In this document: in pieces, positions 49,301 through 62,117 of the stretch | How positions within the stretch are numbered: position 1 is the stretch's first letter | Layout: every line of letters starts with the position of its first letter | DNA from: Daucus carota subsp. sativus | Taxonomy: Eukaryota; Streptophyta; Magnoliopsida; Apiales; Apiaceae | DNA: 64,000 bases | Assembly (NCBI RefSeq): GCF_001625215.2 | Contig: NC_030384.2 | Span: forward strand, 36,738,390 to 36,802,389 | Direction of reading: 5' to 3' | Made by a program: the position numbers and the translations under genes | The notes under the pieces: model-generated | What the model was told of the DNA's origin: nothing | The model's input: the letters and a program-made list of their open reading frames with translations, nothing else | Database searches by the model: none

Positions 49301-52300
49301 ATACCTCTCTACAGTTTTTGCGATTCAAAGATTATTACTTTTCCTACATTCGCAGAGCATCCACATACTATTATAAGTGTGTGCTTAACAAATAATTTTT
49401 CATCAATAAGCTCATGTTTCTTCAAAACACTTTTTTGTGCATGACTAGGCAGCGTAATAGGAGATGATTTTATGTTGGTGGAAGTCAAAAAAATCTTTTA
49501 AGAGTGTATAGTTTCTTAACATGTATACCAATTAAAACCTTAAATTTTCCTTCAAAGTTTTCTCCTGAAAAGGTGTAATTCATGAAGTTGATGCTTTTTG
49601 TCAAAAAAGATAATGAAGCTGATGCTTAATTTATATATTAAAATATGTTCAATTCCTTGATAGTTGATGTCACACGGGAAAATTTTGCATGCTGCTCCTT
49701 ATCATCTACTGATGGCATCCAGCAGAGATTTCCAAGATTTGGTTGATGCACATAATATAACTGCTGGTTCTGAGAGGCTTGCGGAGATAAATCCTTCCCA
49801 AGAGAGTGAAATTGTTTATGGGGATATTAGGAGGACTCACACCGAGAAGAAATTTAAAGCTCCAGGAGATGATCATTTAATTAAGCAAGAGGAGCGAGAA
49901 GTTGGAGATGCAGGTCTTAAACCTTATATGCAATATATAAATCAGAACAAAGGCTTGCCTCTGTTCTCGTTGGCTATTATTTCGCACTTGGCTTTTGTGA
50001 CCTGTCAGATATTACAGAATTTCTGGATGGCTGCAAATGTTGAAAATCCTGATGTCAGCACTTTAAGATTAATTCTAGTGTATTTGGTTATCGGATTAAT
50101 ATCCACATTGTTTCTATTCAGTAGATCTCTGGCTTCAGTGTTTTCTGGTCTGCATTCGTCGAAGTCTATGTTTTCACAGTTGTTAGAATCTCTTTTTCGT
50201 GCTCCAATGTCTTTTTATGATTCTACACCTTTGGGAAGGATATTGAGCCGGGTAAGTCCTTGAGACTTTTTGATTTTTTTCTTACCAGGAGGACATGTTT
50301 TTCAGCTCTAAATCTATTGTCGATATCATTACCCATTTACAGGTCTCAGCTGATTTAAGTATTGTTGACATCGACCTTCCCTTTAGCTTGATTTTTACTG
50401 TTACAGCCACCACTAATGCTTGTTCCAACGTTGGAGTGATAGCTGTTGTTACTTGGGAAGTTCTCTTTGTGGCCATCCCAATGATCTATGTGGTTATCCT
50501 CTTACAGGTAAAATAACTGCAAACTGTGTACACACTGAATAGCATAATATATTCTTTGATGACATGAAGACAAATTTTAAGCATCAGATTACTCTTTCAA
50601 ATATGAATCTTGACATGAAAAGTTCAGTAACATAAGTGCTGGGTCTTATCCTCTATTAGTATAAGGAGAGAAGAAGGATTAGTGATATAAACACATCATT
50701 GTTCTATCCAACTTGGAGTACTTACAAATTACAGATAGTATTGTCTCTGGTTGTTCTTTAATTAATCTGATTTCTTCAGAATACTGTGCATGAAATCTAC
50801 GGCTTTTACTCCTACTATTGATCTAGAAAAATGGTTGGAAACAGTATCTATCGATGCAAGTCGGTTCATAATCTACTTCCTAATTGGGTTAATTTGTCTA
50901 GTACTAAACCAGCAAAGAGCCAAAGACCCTAAACTGAGGGATATAGTATAATCTGCAGTCACAACTATATACTTTTCAACTAAGCTTGCTGCTCTTGTAC
51001 TGTGGTTTGATGAAATATTAGTTCTTTAGTTTGGATTAAATATTGGAATTCTTTTGCTCATCCTTTCTGTAATTTTTTTGTTGTCATCACTGAACAGAGA
51101 TACTACTTTTCCTCTGCAAAAGAGTTGATGCGGATAAATGGCACAACAAAGTCTTTGGTAGCTAACCATCTTGCAGAATCGCTAGCTGGTGCTATGACAA
51201 TCAGAGCTTTTGAAGAGGACAATAGATTCTTTTCAAAAAACCTTGAACTAATTGACACAAATGCTAGCCCATACTTGCACAATTTTGCAGCAAATGAATG
51301 GTTGATTCAACGTCTGGAAACACTCAGTGCAGTTGTTCTTTCTTCCTCTGCACTTTGCATGGTTTTGCTTCCTCCTGGAACTTTCAGCCCTGGTTGGTAC
51401 TGGCTTGACTTTTTTAACAATATTGTGCAAATCTGATTTCTTATCTCATAAGATTTGTATGGTAATTTCTAAAATTACAGTTTGATGTGTCTTCTGTGTA
51501 GACCTTTCTTGACCATTAGTATATTCTGGACCTTTCAGGATTTATTGGAATGGCTTTGTCCTACGGCTTTTCATTAAACTCCTCACTGGTTGGCTCTATC
51601 AGTAATCAGTGTCTCTTGGCAAATCATAATATTTCAGTAGAAAGGCTTAAGCAGTACATGCACATACCAAGTGAAGCTCCTGAAGTTAACGAAGAAAAGC
51701 GTCCCCCTAACAATTGGCCAGCTGTGGGCAAAGTCGACATTCAAGATTTGCAGGTCAGTTTATTTATTACCTTTGGTTTACTCTATACTATTCAAAAACA
51801 TTTAGACAAATTATTTGGAAGCAGATCAAATATCGACCATTTGCACCTCTCGTGCTTAGAGGTATCAGTTGCACATTTGAAGGTGGGAGCAAGATAGGCA
51901 TTGTTGGTCGGACAGGTAGCGGCAAAAGTACCCTCATAGGTGCCTTATTCCGTCTGGTGGAGCCCTCAAAAGGGAAGATAGTAGTGGACAGAATTGACAT
52001 CTCTGCAATTGGATTGCATGATTTAAGGTCACATTTTGGAATAATACCACAAGATCCTACTCTTTTCAACGGAACTGTGAGATACAATTTAGATCCCTTA
52101 TCTCAGCACACCGATCAGGAAATTTGGGAGGTATATTTAGGTCTTACTTTCCTTAAAAACGAACCTGTTCAGATTGTTAAAATACACACAGTGAAGAAGC
52201 TTAGGGGGACTTAGGAAGAAGCGTCCCTTTTTTATGTAATATCTGATTTTTTTTTCATGCAAGGTCCTTGGGAAGTGTCAGCTAAGGGAGACCATTCAGG

Positions 52301-52891
52301 AGAAAGAAGCTGGTCTTGATTGTTTAGGTACTTAGCATTATCCAAGTACTTTACAGTTACTCTATGGTAGTTACTAGCAGTTACAACTACCCACCAATCT
52401 TTTCAGTGATGGAAGAAGGGCTCAATTGGAGCATGGGGCAGCGGCAGCTGTTCTGTTTAGGCCGTGCCCTTCTGAGAAGGAGCAAGGTACTGGTCCTCGA
52501 TGAAGCAACTGCGTCAATTGACAATGCTACAGACTTGATATTGCAAAAAACTATCAGAACTGAATTTGTGGATTGTACTGTAATCACAGTGGCTCATAGA
52601 ATACCTACAGTGATGGATTGCACGATGATCTTAGCTATAAATGATGGTAAGACTCTCTTTTATCTATGTTATTTTAAAACTTACTTTATCTCTTGGATTG
52701 TCTGCGAAGATTAGCTCTACTAATGAACTCTTAAACTGATATTTCACTGGACTGCGCTTCTGGATTATTATTTCTCAGGAGAACTAGTGGAGTTTGATGA
52801 GCCAATGCACTTAATGAAAAAAGAAGGTTCACTCTTTAGGCGGCTTGTCAAGGAATATTGGTCTCAATATCACTCTGCAGAATCACATTGA
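46353..52891 (+). CDS. ABCC10: ABC transporter, ABCC (MRP) subfamily, ABCC10-like
   Basis: Eleven exons (46353..48389, 48541..48861, 48937..49023, 49664..50251, 50343..50507, 51098..51392, 51539..51753, 51825..52130, 52264..52327, 52407..52646, 52779..52891) give 1476 residues in frame, a full-length MRP. It has an N-terminal TMD0 (about 30-190), TMD1 with the [29 protein letters not shown] coupling segment, and NBD1 with Walker [10 protein letters not shown] (about 655-663), signature NVSGGQKQR and Walker B DIYLLDD. TMD2 spans about 890-1150. NBD2 has GRTGSGKST (about 1264-1272), NWSMGQRQ in the signature position and [12 protein letters not shown]. Plant ABCC proteins mostly reside in the vacuolar membrane and export conjugates; the ABCC10/MRP14 substrate is not established. 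The start [14 protein letters not shown] fits the family. Confidence 0.94.
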
Positions 52892-53392
52892 CTTGTAGAA
52901 GCAAACAGTATTTAGTAGATTCTACTTGTCTCCCAGCTTTAAAACCGTTGTGATTCCGTTTTCACGGGGTTACCTCATATCCTCTGCCATTCGGCAAAGC
53001 TCGCTTTTATCAGATTTGACAGATGTATTATATAGTCTTTTAGAAGTAGGATGCATTATATTACCAGAAAACAGAGAAACAGAATACCATTAGACACCAC
53101 AGTCTTATGTATTACTCGAGAACTGATTGGAATCTACACAGTTGGATATAACCAAACTTATGCTGTGTATATATCTGTTTCATCCTATAGGTTCCTAAAT
53201 AAGAATATAGCGAATTAGACGCCAAGGTGGATAAGCAAATTTAGGTTGCAACATTCAATGACTATGAACATATACAAGAGTATAATTCATTAAAATTGGG
53301 GATACAAGTTGATGGCATATCTAGATATTGAACAAGCCACTATAAACACTTAGGACTCTTCGGCCAAATGTGTCTGAACTCTGAAGAAATCT
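52892..53392. other. Spacer between convergent ABCC and DUF3143 genes
   Basis: About 500 bp holding the two 3' untranslated regions. No other feature is seen. Confidence 0.55.
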
Positions 53393-55500
53393 TTATGGTC
53401 CTCCTAGTATGGCATTTTCAATGTCTTCTCTACTCAATGCATAACTAAATCGCCTTTCAACATCCTTTTCAAGGTTTCCAGGTCCCGTCCTCAAGTACCT
53501 GCATTCAAACGGTTACAAAGCCTGTCAATCTGTACAAGACTTATTTTCTAAATTTCGAAACTAGTTTAAAAAAGCACTAAAAATGGTTTCTCGAATAAAG
53601 CAATAGCATATAACTACGCAAGGTCTTTCACATTCTTTTTTGCGAAAAGAAGAAATGGAATATCAGCTAGGTCTGAGGTCGTATCTGTTCCAGCAATTCG
53701 GCAGTCAGATATACATCAGTTTTTTTACTTTCTGGTCACAAACTGAATAAGCATAAGTTCTAATTTTTGATACACCGAGTATGTAAAACCCACGTGCGCG
53801 CGCACACACTATATGAGAGAAATCAGCCAGAAACATTCAAATGGAAAAAATTATGGAAAAAAAAACATACACTGTTCAGAGAAATACACCAGAGACGCTT
53901 GAATATAAAAGAAAAAAGAAAGAATCACAGCACGTCCTCAGGAAGCTTACAAAAGTACTACTTTCTGAGCTTCTACCAACAGCTAGAGGAAAAAGAAGAT
54001 ATCAATGTCCTTAGCAACTAACCAGGCAAGATGGCAATTAGTCCCTCTTTCTCGTGGCCTCACTAGGAAAGTGATTATAATTCTATAATTCACTTAAATT
54101 ATTTGTTTAGTAAGGGTAGAGAACAACACATAACTTGCAATATTCACTGTGAAGAGAACCTATTTTCCCTCTTTGCACGGGTAAGTACAGGGAAATGAAA
54201 GAATTGAATATAGCACCCCCTCTCCCCCGGGGGAAAAAAAAAACCTCCCCCTCATATGGTAATTTCCCTCTTACCCTCCTTTGATTATCCCACTTCAAAT
54301 GAAATTTAATCCATCTCATAAAACGATTTCAAGGAGTTGAGTCACCTGATAACCTTTTTAAGTCAAAAAGGATATTAAAAATTCGTTTCGCTTCCATCTA
54401 ATCATTCACAAGTCCATATTCCCTGATGCTTCGTTTGATTGAGAAAATGATATTAGTCAGTAACTAAACAAAATTTGTGCTATCTTACGGGCAAATATCC
54501 ATAATTTTTCATTAATCCTTAATTCCTTATGTAAGCCTCTACAAATATAACTAGTTCAGTTCCACATTTTTTTGCCAGGAAAACTTTATTCTCCGGTCAG
54601 AGAAAATTTTCAGTCACTTATGTTGTGGTAGGTTGGGTGAAAGAATTCGAAAGGAATAAAATGTAATTTGAACTATGTTAAAGACAACTATTCAAATTTT
54701 CATTCCCTCGTTCCATTCCTTACACATTACACACCGGAAGTGACACCCCCAATTTGGGAAGGAATACTCCATTCTCTCTTATACGGCTATACTCAAAATC
54801 TTATCAAATTCATCATTAACAATTCTGCACTTACTCATTTTTTTCCAAAACTTCCCTTCTATCTCTAATATTTTCTTTTATTTTCACAAAAAAAATTCTT
54901 TGGATTCCTAGCCCCATACAATTGATTCTAACCACAAATCGCGTAAAATTCATCATCATATACAAACAATAAGAAGCTTAATCTGATTCAATAGCCAAGG
55001 GAATGCATTAAGTTAACAAAAACATAACAAACTCTAATAAAGCCTAATAAAGAGTAGCCGAGCATTAAGAGATAGTCGAAAGCAAAAATTGGGAAATGAA
55101 AGATGCGAAAGGAGGACCTAATGTGGAGGTCAGTGACGTCAAGCGAGAGGTGAGCATGCCAATCAGGCTTTTCGACAAACCAAACAGCTCTATCATCTTT
55201 GCTCTGAAAAAAGCCCAAGCTTTTAAGCCAGGCCTCAAGGCAAGGCAAGCTATGAGCGTAAATGGGCTTATTCTTTTCCGGGAGCTTCGTCAGCCATTCA
55301 TCTGTCATCGTCGTCAGCTCCTTCCCGCCGTCTGAACACTTGGTCAAGACCACTCTGCTATTTTGTCTTCTTCTTCTTGTTGTTGAAGATAGTAGTGATG
55401 ATAGTGTGTGGGGAAAGTGGCTTAAGATTAAAGAAGAAGGAGTGGGAGATGAGATGGGTTTTGTAGTTGTAATCAATGGGGTTATACAAATTGCAGACAT
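53393..55500 (-). CDS. DUF3143 protein, probably plastid-targeted
   Basis: Two exons, complement(53393..53498, 55118..55500), give 162 residues in frame. The first about 60 residues are Ser/Thr-rich with few acidic residues (MSAICITPLITTTKPISSPT..), a likely chloroplast transit peptide. The mature part matches the DUF3143 family shared with cyanobacteria: PIYAHSLPCLEAWLKSLGF, then AVWFVEKPDWHAHLSLDVTDLHIRYL and a plant tail GNLEKDVERRFSYALSREDIENAILGGP. The function is unknown. The same frame is open up to an ATG at 55575, but the conserved-looking transit start is at 55500. The 1.6-kb intron (53499-55117) has no clear feature beyond possible decayed repeats. Confidence 0.85.
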
Positions 55501-56629
55501 GTTCAAGATTTGATTTGGGCCTCTTGAGTTCGGGTTGCAAGATGATAGAGTAATCAAACTAGTCTCTTCTATCAATTGTTCTATGTTCAGGTACTCGTGT
55601 ATGCTAGAATATAATTTTATTATGATAATTAAATATTTTTCCGATTTGTATGTGATTTGATTTTATTTTCAAATAAAACAAATTACTCATTTTAATATAT
55701 TCGTATTTAAATTCATTTAAAATAATTAGAAAATTACAAATAATGGACGATTGTTTACTATAATTGAAATAAATCATACATAAATATTGTATTAATATAT
55801 ATATTGTTTATATGATGTATATTATATATAAAAATAACTTACAAATTCAATTCGAGTATCTTCAATAAATATATACGAACAATTATTTATATGATGTATA
55901 TAGTAAATAATAATTTACAAATTCGATCCAAGTATCTTCAGTAAATATATATATTCGAGTATTATTAAATTAATCGAGAAGTACTAAAATAATAAAATGA
56001 TAAGATTTGATTTGGTATTTTTTCAAATTATAATAATCGAATTCTAATTCGAATTATATTCATTCTTAACAAGTGGATCCGGGATAAATTCGAATTACTC
56101 GAATTCATTTTCAGCTGGGCTTGACCTAACAATTGATGAGTTGATATTCATTCATAGCCTTCCCAGATACACAGTACTACATTAAAAACAGCTAGTTGCT
56201 TCTGTAATTTTAGTCCTAACTGATGATGTTTATCGACAATGAAAGCCCGCTTGTTGCATGCATTCAAACCTCGTGTCTAGCTTGTTGCAGTGTTGATCAT
56301 CAATGGAATAAGCCACCTTGTTCAGGTAATCCCTTCTTTCAGAATCAGAATAAGTGAGGTTCCTAATACAAATATCTGGCTACACACTGCTTATATGTTA
56401 GGGATCTGCTAAGAAACCTACTCGTACATGTAAATGAATCCCCTATCCTATCATAAGAACTGGTAAAAAAGAATTCCTTTGTCATGATCAAATTTGATTC
56501 TGCAGATTGCTGTAGTTGTACTATAAGTTAGAAGTACTTGGGCAAGTACATTGCTGACGATCTTTTCGACTTCAATATTGGAGTGGATTTATCAAATTAC
56601 AGAGTACAGTTGATAAATTTAAAGCAGCA
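55501..56629. other. AT-rich spacer between DUF3143 and receptor-kinase genes
   Basis: It is very AT-rich, with a 79-bp tandem duplication at about 55805-55963 and TTCGAATTACTCGAATTC-type words near 56085 that recall the ends of decayed DNA transposons. No gene is supported. Confidence 0.5.
55805..55963. repeat. 79-bp tandem duplication, two diverged copies
   Basis: The unit contains TATATGATGTATAT and TTACAAATTC.AT.C.AGTATCTTCA. The second copy starts about 79 bp after the first. Confidence 0.75.
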
Positions 56630-59600
56630 TTATCTTGGTGACATTGTGGAATAACTACATGTAGCATGAGACGACGGATGAGTAGTACTAGTTATGGTGA
56701 AAGAGCTGAACTGATTAAACTCTCTTTTCATGGCCTTGTATACTTGGTCCAGCCCTTCTTCAATCAACTCCGAAACTGTCTGTGGTATTGGTGGTAATAT
56801 AATCTCATCCGCTCCTTCCAACATTTTCACCACTTCCCCCATCGAAGGCCTCAAGGAAACGTCATCCTGAATGCACCAGAACGCGACTCTTAATGCCCTT
56901 GTTAGCTCTTCTTCGTCCACTCTTCCTTCCAGTCTTCTATCTGCAACTTTTGTCGGGGTCCCATTTGTCATCTCCTGAAGAAATCAGAAGCCATATATGT
57001 GTCATCAAGGGTTATGAATATAAATTTAGCAAAAAGACCTAGGCTTAGTTATGTACCTTGAAAGCCCAGCCTGGGAAGAAAAAGTCCTCTGCATCACAGG
57101 TCATGTCAAAGTTCCTTCTCCCACCTATGATCTCCAGAAGAAGCATTCCATAGCTGTAAACATCGGCCTTTACTGTTACAGGACGGTTGCTAACCCACTC
57201 AGGCGCCAGGTACCCCCGGGTGCCTCTGACCATTGTGACAACCTGTGAGTGCTCTCTTCCCATCAACTTGGCTAATCCAAAGTCCGACACTTTAGGGCAA
57301 AAATTCTCATCTAATAGTATATTTTCTGGTTTTATGTCACAGTGTATTATCCTGTTTCGACACTGCTCATGAAAATATGCAATTCCTAGAGCAGTACCCA
57401 CTGCTATATTGAATCGAGTTGGCCAGTCTAGAAATCTCTCTCGGTTTTTGTAAGAGAAAAATATCCACTTGTCAAGTGATCCATTTTTCATGAACTCATA
57501 AACCAGAAGCCTGTCAATGATGCCATACTCGATCAACAAATAAAGATGTCTTAATATGATGTAAATTAATCAAAAGTGTAAGATGCCATACCGTTGTGAT
57601 CCCTCAGAACAGTATCCACAGAGACGAACCAAGTTCATATGATGCATAGAACCAATTGTGTTTACTTCAGTTATGAATTCCCTCTGTCCATGAGGCAACA
57701 TCTTATCAAGCTTTTTTACTGCAATCAGAGTTTCATCTGCTAGGCTTCCCTTAAATACACTACCAAATCCACCTGCATATAAGCCAAACATGAAGAAATT
57801 CACCTCTCAATCTCATATAAACAATTAAATTGGATTTATTATGTAAAAAGTTACTAGTCTGTTACCTGTTCCAAGCAATTGGGAAAAATTCCTCGTCCTA
57901 CTTTGAAGATCACGAAAAGTGAAATTCACTGGGGAACCTGAAACAATCAGGGAATTTTGAAGAGCTCTCCTAAGGGCTCTCTTTCTCCGAATGTTGATGT
58001 ACAGCAAGCAACAGAGAAGAAATATTAGAACAGTTATGCTTAGGACAGTAGGAAGGACTACAGTTTTGGTTTTCTTGTTCATTGAATCCCCATCCGATTT
58101 GCTATTAATATCAACCTTGAGAAACATGGTCGAACCAGGATCCTCGTATCCACCATACTCCAAACTCTTCAAAATCCAACAATAGGCCTTCTCTTCATCT
58201 AGCCCATACACAGAAGCAACACAATCACAATCTGCTAAACAGGCATCGCCACATTTCGTCACAGTTGGTACATCACTAGTACTGTAATTCGCTATTACTG
58301 AGGAGTCAGAAAAGTAGTAATTTGTTTGTTGTACTGATTCAATCTTGAATTCAGAGGTTGAATTCTCACGACGAGGTTTACATTTTCCAGTCACCACGGG
58401 ATTTCCATAACAATTGTTGCCATCATCAGAATTAGTCCCTGGCAAGCACGAACACGAGGCATTAGTCTTTTTTCTATCCAAATTGCATATTCCATTGCCA
58501 CAAATTCCAGCTATATCACAAGGATTTGATACTGCAGCCCACTCTGCAACCCATTGGCGCGATCCATTTACATCATTGTCCCATCTGTACAGACGTATAT
58601 TCCCATTACTCTCAAGAATCAATCTTCGAGGAACTATTGGACTACCATTTGATCTGTTTACAGCAGAATATATACCTCCAGAATCATTATCATTCTTGTA
58701 AACATACACTGCTCCATCCGCTGATGAGCCGTACACAATGCCTAAACTCCCAGCCTCATCTAAAACCGCGATAACCTCTCCAGTCACATTTGATATTTCA
58801 GGGCCTTCCCAATACGAGTAGTTTGAGTAAGAGTCCGGTCCTGAAACGGATGATTCAGGCAAGTTGTAGGTGAGAGCTAGGCTTAAGGAAGTGGTTTGTT
58901 GTAACATCTTTAGTGCATAATAACCGCCAGCATAAGAATAAGGCGATTTCAACGACGTTAGCTCCTGAGAGGCTGTTAATGGTTGGCCAGGGAGAAGCGT
59001 GTCAGATGGATGTGAGAAGCTTTGCCAGGAAATGTTTCGTTCAGCATCGTAGAGGATGAAGTTGCCGTTATCTGACATGACAGCTGTTTCAACGCCTGCT
59101 CGGGAGGTGTTAGATGTCCAGGCCGTGGCCTCACCATCGGTGAGCACCAGGTTCCCTGAGATGTCCAATTCCAGCACTGCATCTTTTGTGACTGGGGACT
59201 TTCTGTTAAGATTATTCAAAAAACGTGAAGTAATTGGCTACAAGTCATAAAAGTTAATTAACACTGTTAGAATAATATATAATCCTGGTAAGCCCTCCTC
59301 CTAACAGTTAAGGTTTTGGAAGAATGGGCACTTAACATGGTTATGAGCTCAAAATGGGATGCCTGGGTGACACTCTCGACCCATAAATGGGCTTTCAAGT
59401 GAGGGGAAATGTTAGAATAATATATGATTCTGGTAAATGCTTCTAACACCTCAAGGTTTTGGTCACTTAACAAATACCATAGTGCGTATAAAGTATGAAA
59501 AATAAAAGAGTTTACGGAGTAGTAGCATACAAGTAAGCTGACCAAACAACAGTTGGATCACCAGGGAGCTGAGCAAACCATATAGCCAGCTGAAAGCTTT

Positions 59601-59778
59601 TACGATGATCACCAGAGCCAGCAGGAGTGAATCCGAACGCAAACGTTCCATTGTCAGACACCCATGACTGGTTTTCTTTCGCCAACAATCTCGACCCCAA
59701 TTTAATCTCACCACCTGCATGTCCACCCTTCCACAGGTTCGCCACAACTACAAACACAAAAAACACCAATGTCCTCAT
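56630..59778 (-). CDS. G-type lectin S-receptor-like Ser/Thr kinase (At5g24080 type)
   Basis: Five exons, complement(56630..56974, 57057..57510, 57592..57772, 57866..59202, 59531..59778), give 854 residues in frame. Signal peptide at 1-21 (MRTLVFFVFVVVANLW). A B-lectin domain follows (WVSDNGTFAFGF to WQSFSHPSDTLLPGQPL), then an S-locus/EGF-like Cys-rich part (CDIAGICGNGICNLD) and a PAN-like segment (CGDACLADCDC). The transmembrane span is at about 463-487 and the kinase at about 525-800. The kinase has the Gly loop GTGGFGSVFKG, AVKKLDK, catalytic loop IIHCDIKPENILL, DFGLAK and RGTRGYLAPEW. The HCD in place of HRD makes it a non-RD kinase, a class often linked to immunity. It ends SHATCSYSTMSPR, as close relatives do. 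The ligand is unknown. Intron 1 holds a tiny LTR-type fossil. Confidence 0.94.
59265..59472. mobile_element. TRIM-like LTR fossil, 208 bp, in the receptor-kinase intron
   Basis: Two short direct repeats, 59265-59337 and 59410-59472, both begin TGTTAGAATAATATAT and end CACTTAACA, that is TG..CA like LTRs. The left one is followed by TGGTTATGAGCTC, resembling the Met-tRNA primer-binding site of plant LTR elements. The right one is preceded by a purine tract GAGGGGAAA. Near-identical 5-bp flanks (AACAC and AATAC) suggest a target duplication. There is no coding region, as expected for terminal-repeat retrotransposons in miniature. The two repeats differ noticeably, so the copy is old. Confidence 0.72.
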
Positions 59779-60224
59779 GCCAAAAAATTAGTACAACACT
59801 AACTACAAAATTTTCAGGAAGAGTTAGACTTATTATGTACTAGCGGACACAGTGTGGACTGTCAATATGTTGTTGTGCATGAAAGAAAAATTGATTAGGC
59901 CTGTTTACAGGTGTCCAGTAGTGGGTTACCTACAAGTTTGACAATCTTTGGTCAATGCAAGAGATCTCGGCTCTCCATTTATGGATAAACCACGTGTGTT
60001 TATGTGTTTGGTTTATGAAATGTGGAAAGATTTATTTAGGAGCAGTAATGTAACCATCTGAAAGCGAGAGGGTAATGTAATATTGTTGCATGGATAAAGT
60101 TACACGTCTTGTTTTTGAAGTGGAGAATGTTTTTGACATTCTGGCCTTGGACGGTGATTTTGGGGTTTTGCTCTTTAACCTTTTGTTTTTTCCTAATCAA
60201 AATAATATAGATTTTTCGCCGTCT

Positions 60225-60411
60225 TCAAATCTACATCTATGTTATCTGGAGCGAGAGCCTTCATTTTGTCTCAAGTACCCGTATCGGACACTTAATACTC
60301 GAATATTCCAAAATTTATTTCAGATCACCAATATGTAAAATTTTCAAATTATTGGCGTATCCGACACTCGGACTATATTCATATTAGACACTTCTAGTCG
60401 AGTTCGGGTAA
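60225..60411. mobile_element. Possible small MITE
   Basis: CATCTATGTTATCTGGAGCGAG at the left is roughly mirrored by CTCGAGT..GGGTAACATAGATTT on the other side of about 190 bp. The interior contains GTATCGGACAC / GTATCCGACACT words seen in widespread plant MITEs. The borders are uncertain. Confidence 0.35.
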
Positions 60412-62094
60412 CATAGATTTACACACGATACTCGATGAATTTCAAATCATATAGGTTGATTGCATGAGTTGGGCAGATAAGTCATGTGTACCTATCCCAT
60501 ATGATCCCGTTGAGGATCGTTTTCGGAATATGACCTTAGACATATTGACATGAAAAGTCGGTTTCATATTTATTTGATCATGATTCGGGCACCTTAGCCG
60601 TTTCATATTTATTGATCATGTTTCGGGTACCTTAGCTATGACTTTGAGTATTTACTCTGATAACAAAATTATTTGGTCAAATTTATGGTTGGCTGGGTCC
60701 TGGAGAGCGCCTTTAGGCTGCTAGTATTTTGAAACTAGACATAAATTACAGATGGACTTGTTCTTTACCTTTTGCTGCTAAATCTTCACATACTGGACTT
60801 GGAAATCCATTTTGAGCAGCAATCAGAGATCAGGATCATACTCAGCCTACAAATTATGAATGGAAAGTGATTTATATGTCCAAAGATGAATAAGAACAAA
60901 TGAACAAACTGACCTTTAGTTTGGCATGATCTTGTCGGGGAATTTGCTTTTGTTATGGAGGTTTCAGATTCATTGAGAGAAAAGGTGAGACAAGAAGCAT
61001 AGATCTAAAAGAAGGTAGTGTATTCTGAAAAGGTTGATTTGATTATGATTGCAGTGTGAATATACAGACTACAGAGTAATATCACATTCTATCATAATTT
61101 TCTATTTTTGTTTGAATTGTGAGTGATAAATTGTGAAATTTTCCTTCTCTGTTCTTCATTTTTTTCTTAGGAGGAGTATAGTTTTCGGACTTTCTAAGTC
61201 TTGACATTTGAAAGATAATTGATATGAACTTTAGTAAACTCGAACCTAAGGTAAAGACAAAGACCTTGTACAAGTTCAGTTGCTTCAGCCAAGAAAATTT
61301 CATGTCGAATAAAAAGGCGATGCAGCTGACCCTAGAATCTTTTAATGTTGATCAAAGATCACAGCACATAAACAGATCCGCATGCCCTCCTAGTTGATAC
61401 CTTCATCCATGTTCGAACAAATATATCTTTATCCATATTTTCCAGATATCTTTCCACACTCCTTTAACAGCAAACCTGAGGCTGGTTAGTTCCGGTATTT
61501 TAACAAGAAGATAAAATCAATGGAGTCTGTACATACAGAAGGTTTTAATAAAGTATAAGATAGTAAGAAAATAACAAAAAGAGAAACATATAGCAATTAG
61601 CAAAGAAATCAGAGGAATCTGATGTTTTTTGTCTGCTCAGCTTTCTTGTTTTGCATGTCTGAGGTTGTAAAATACGGATCTTCCTCATTTCTGCGTAGTG
61701 CCTTCCTTTCATCGAAGGTTCGAGGTCATACTGTCCAGTTAAGTTCATTTACACAGTTAATTCTCATCACAATGGTCATTTTTTTCATCAGAATTTTCGT
61801 CATAAATTGATGAAATATTATTCCTAAACTATTTTTATATTTATAATCATTTCTTAAAACATCAACGAAGGAAACGTGACCATTATGCTAGTGGTAGGAG
61901 CAACTGGAAAAATAGCCACGATTCAATTCAGAAGACATGTTTGCTAATTGCTATTTTACTCTGCAATGGCGAAAAACTAATTAAAAATAACTCTGGATCG
62001 AACTTATAGTTATATTCTAATCTGCAAAAGAATGTGAGTTAGATTAAGAACTTCTTTAAAAATTTAAAGTTAAATTCTAAAGTCTGAGATATAG

Positions 62095-62117
62095 CCTGGT
62101 CATGAGTCATGACCAGG
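62095..62117. repeat. Perfect 23-bp palindrome with TGAGTCA core
   Basis: Eleven-base arms (CCTGGTCATGA) are arranged around a single central G. The core TGAGTCA is a GCN4/bZIP-type site and the arms could form a short hairpin. It lies about 470 bp upstream of the MAKR start codon. Confidence 0.6.

Noticed and set aside
54420-54900. Possible MITE in the DUF3143 intron (GGAATAAAATG against CATTCCCTCGTTCCATTCC)
   Set aside because: The inverted similarity is short and the borders and target duplication could not be defined.
61545-61748. Minus-strand frame MNLTGQYDLEPSMKGRHYAEMRK..
   Set aside because: Too short, and two frames here look equally plausible; no partner exon.
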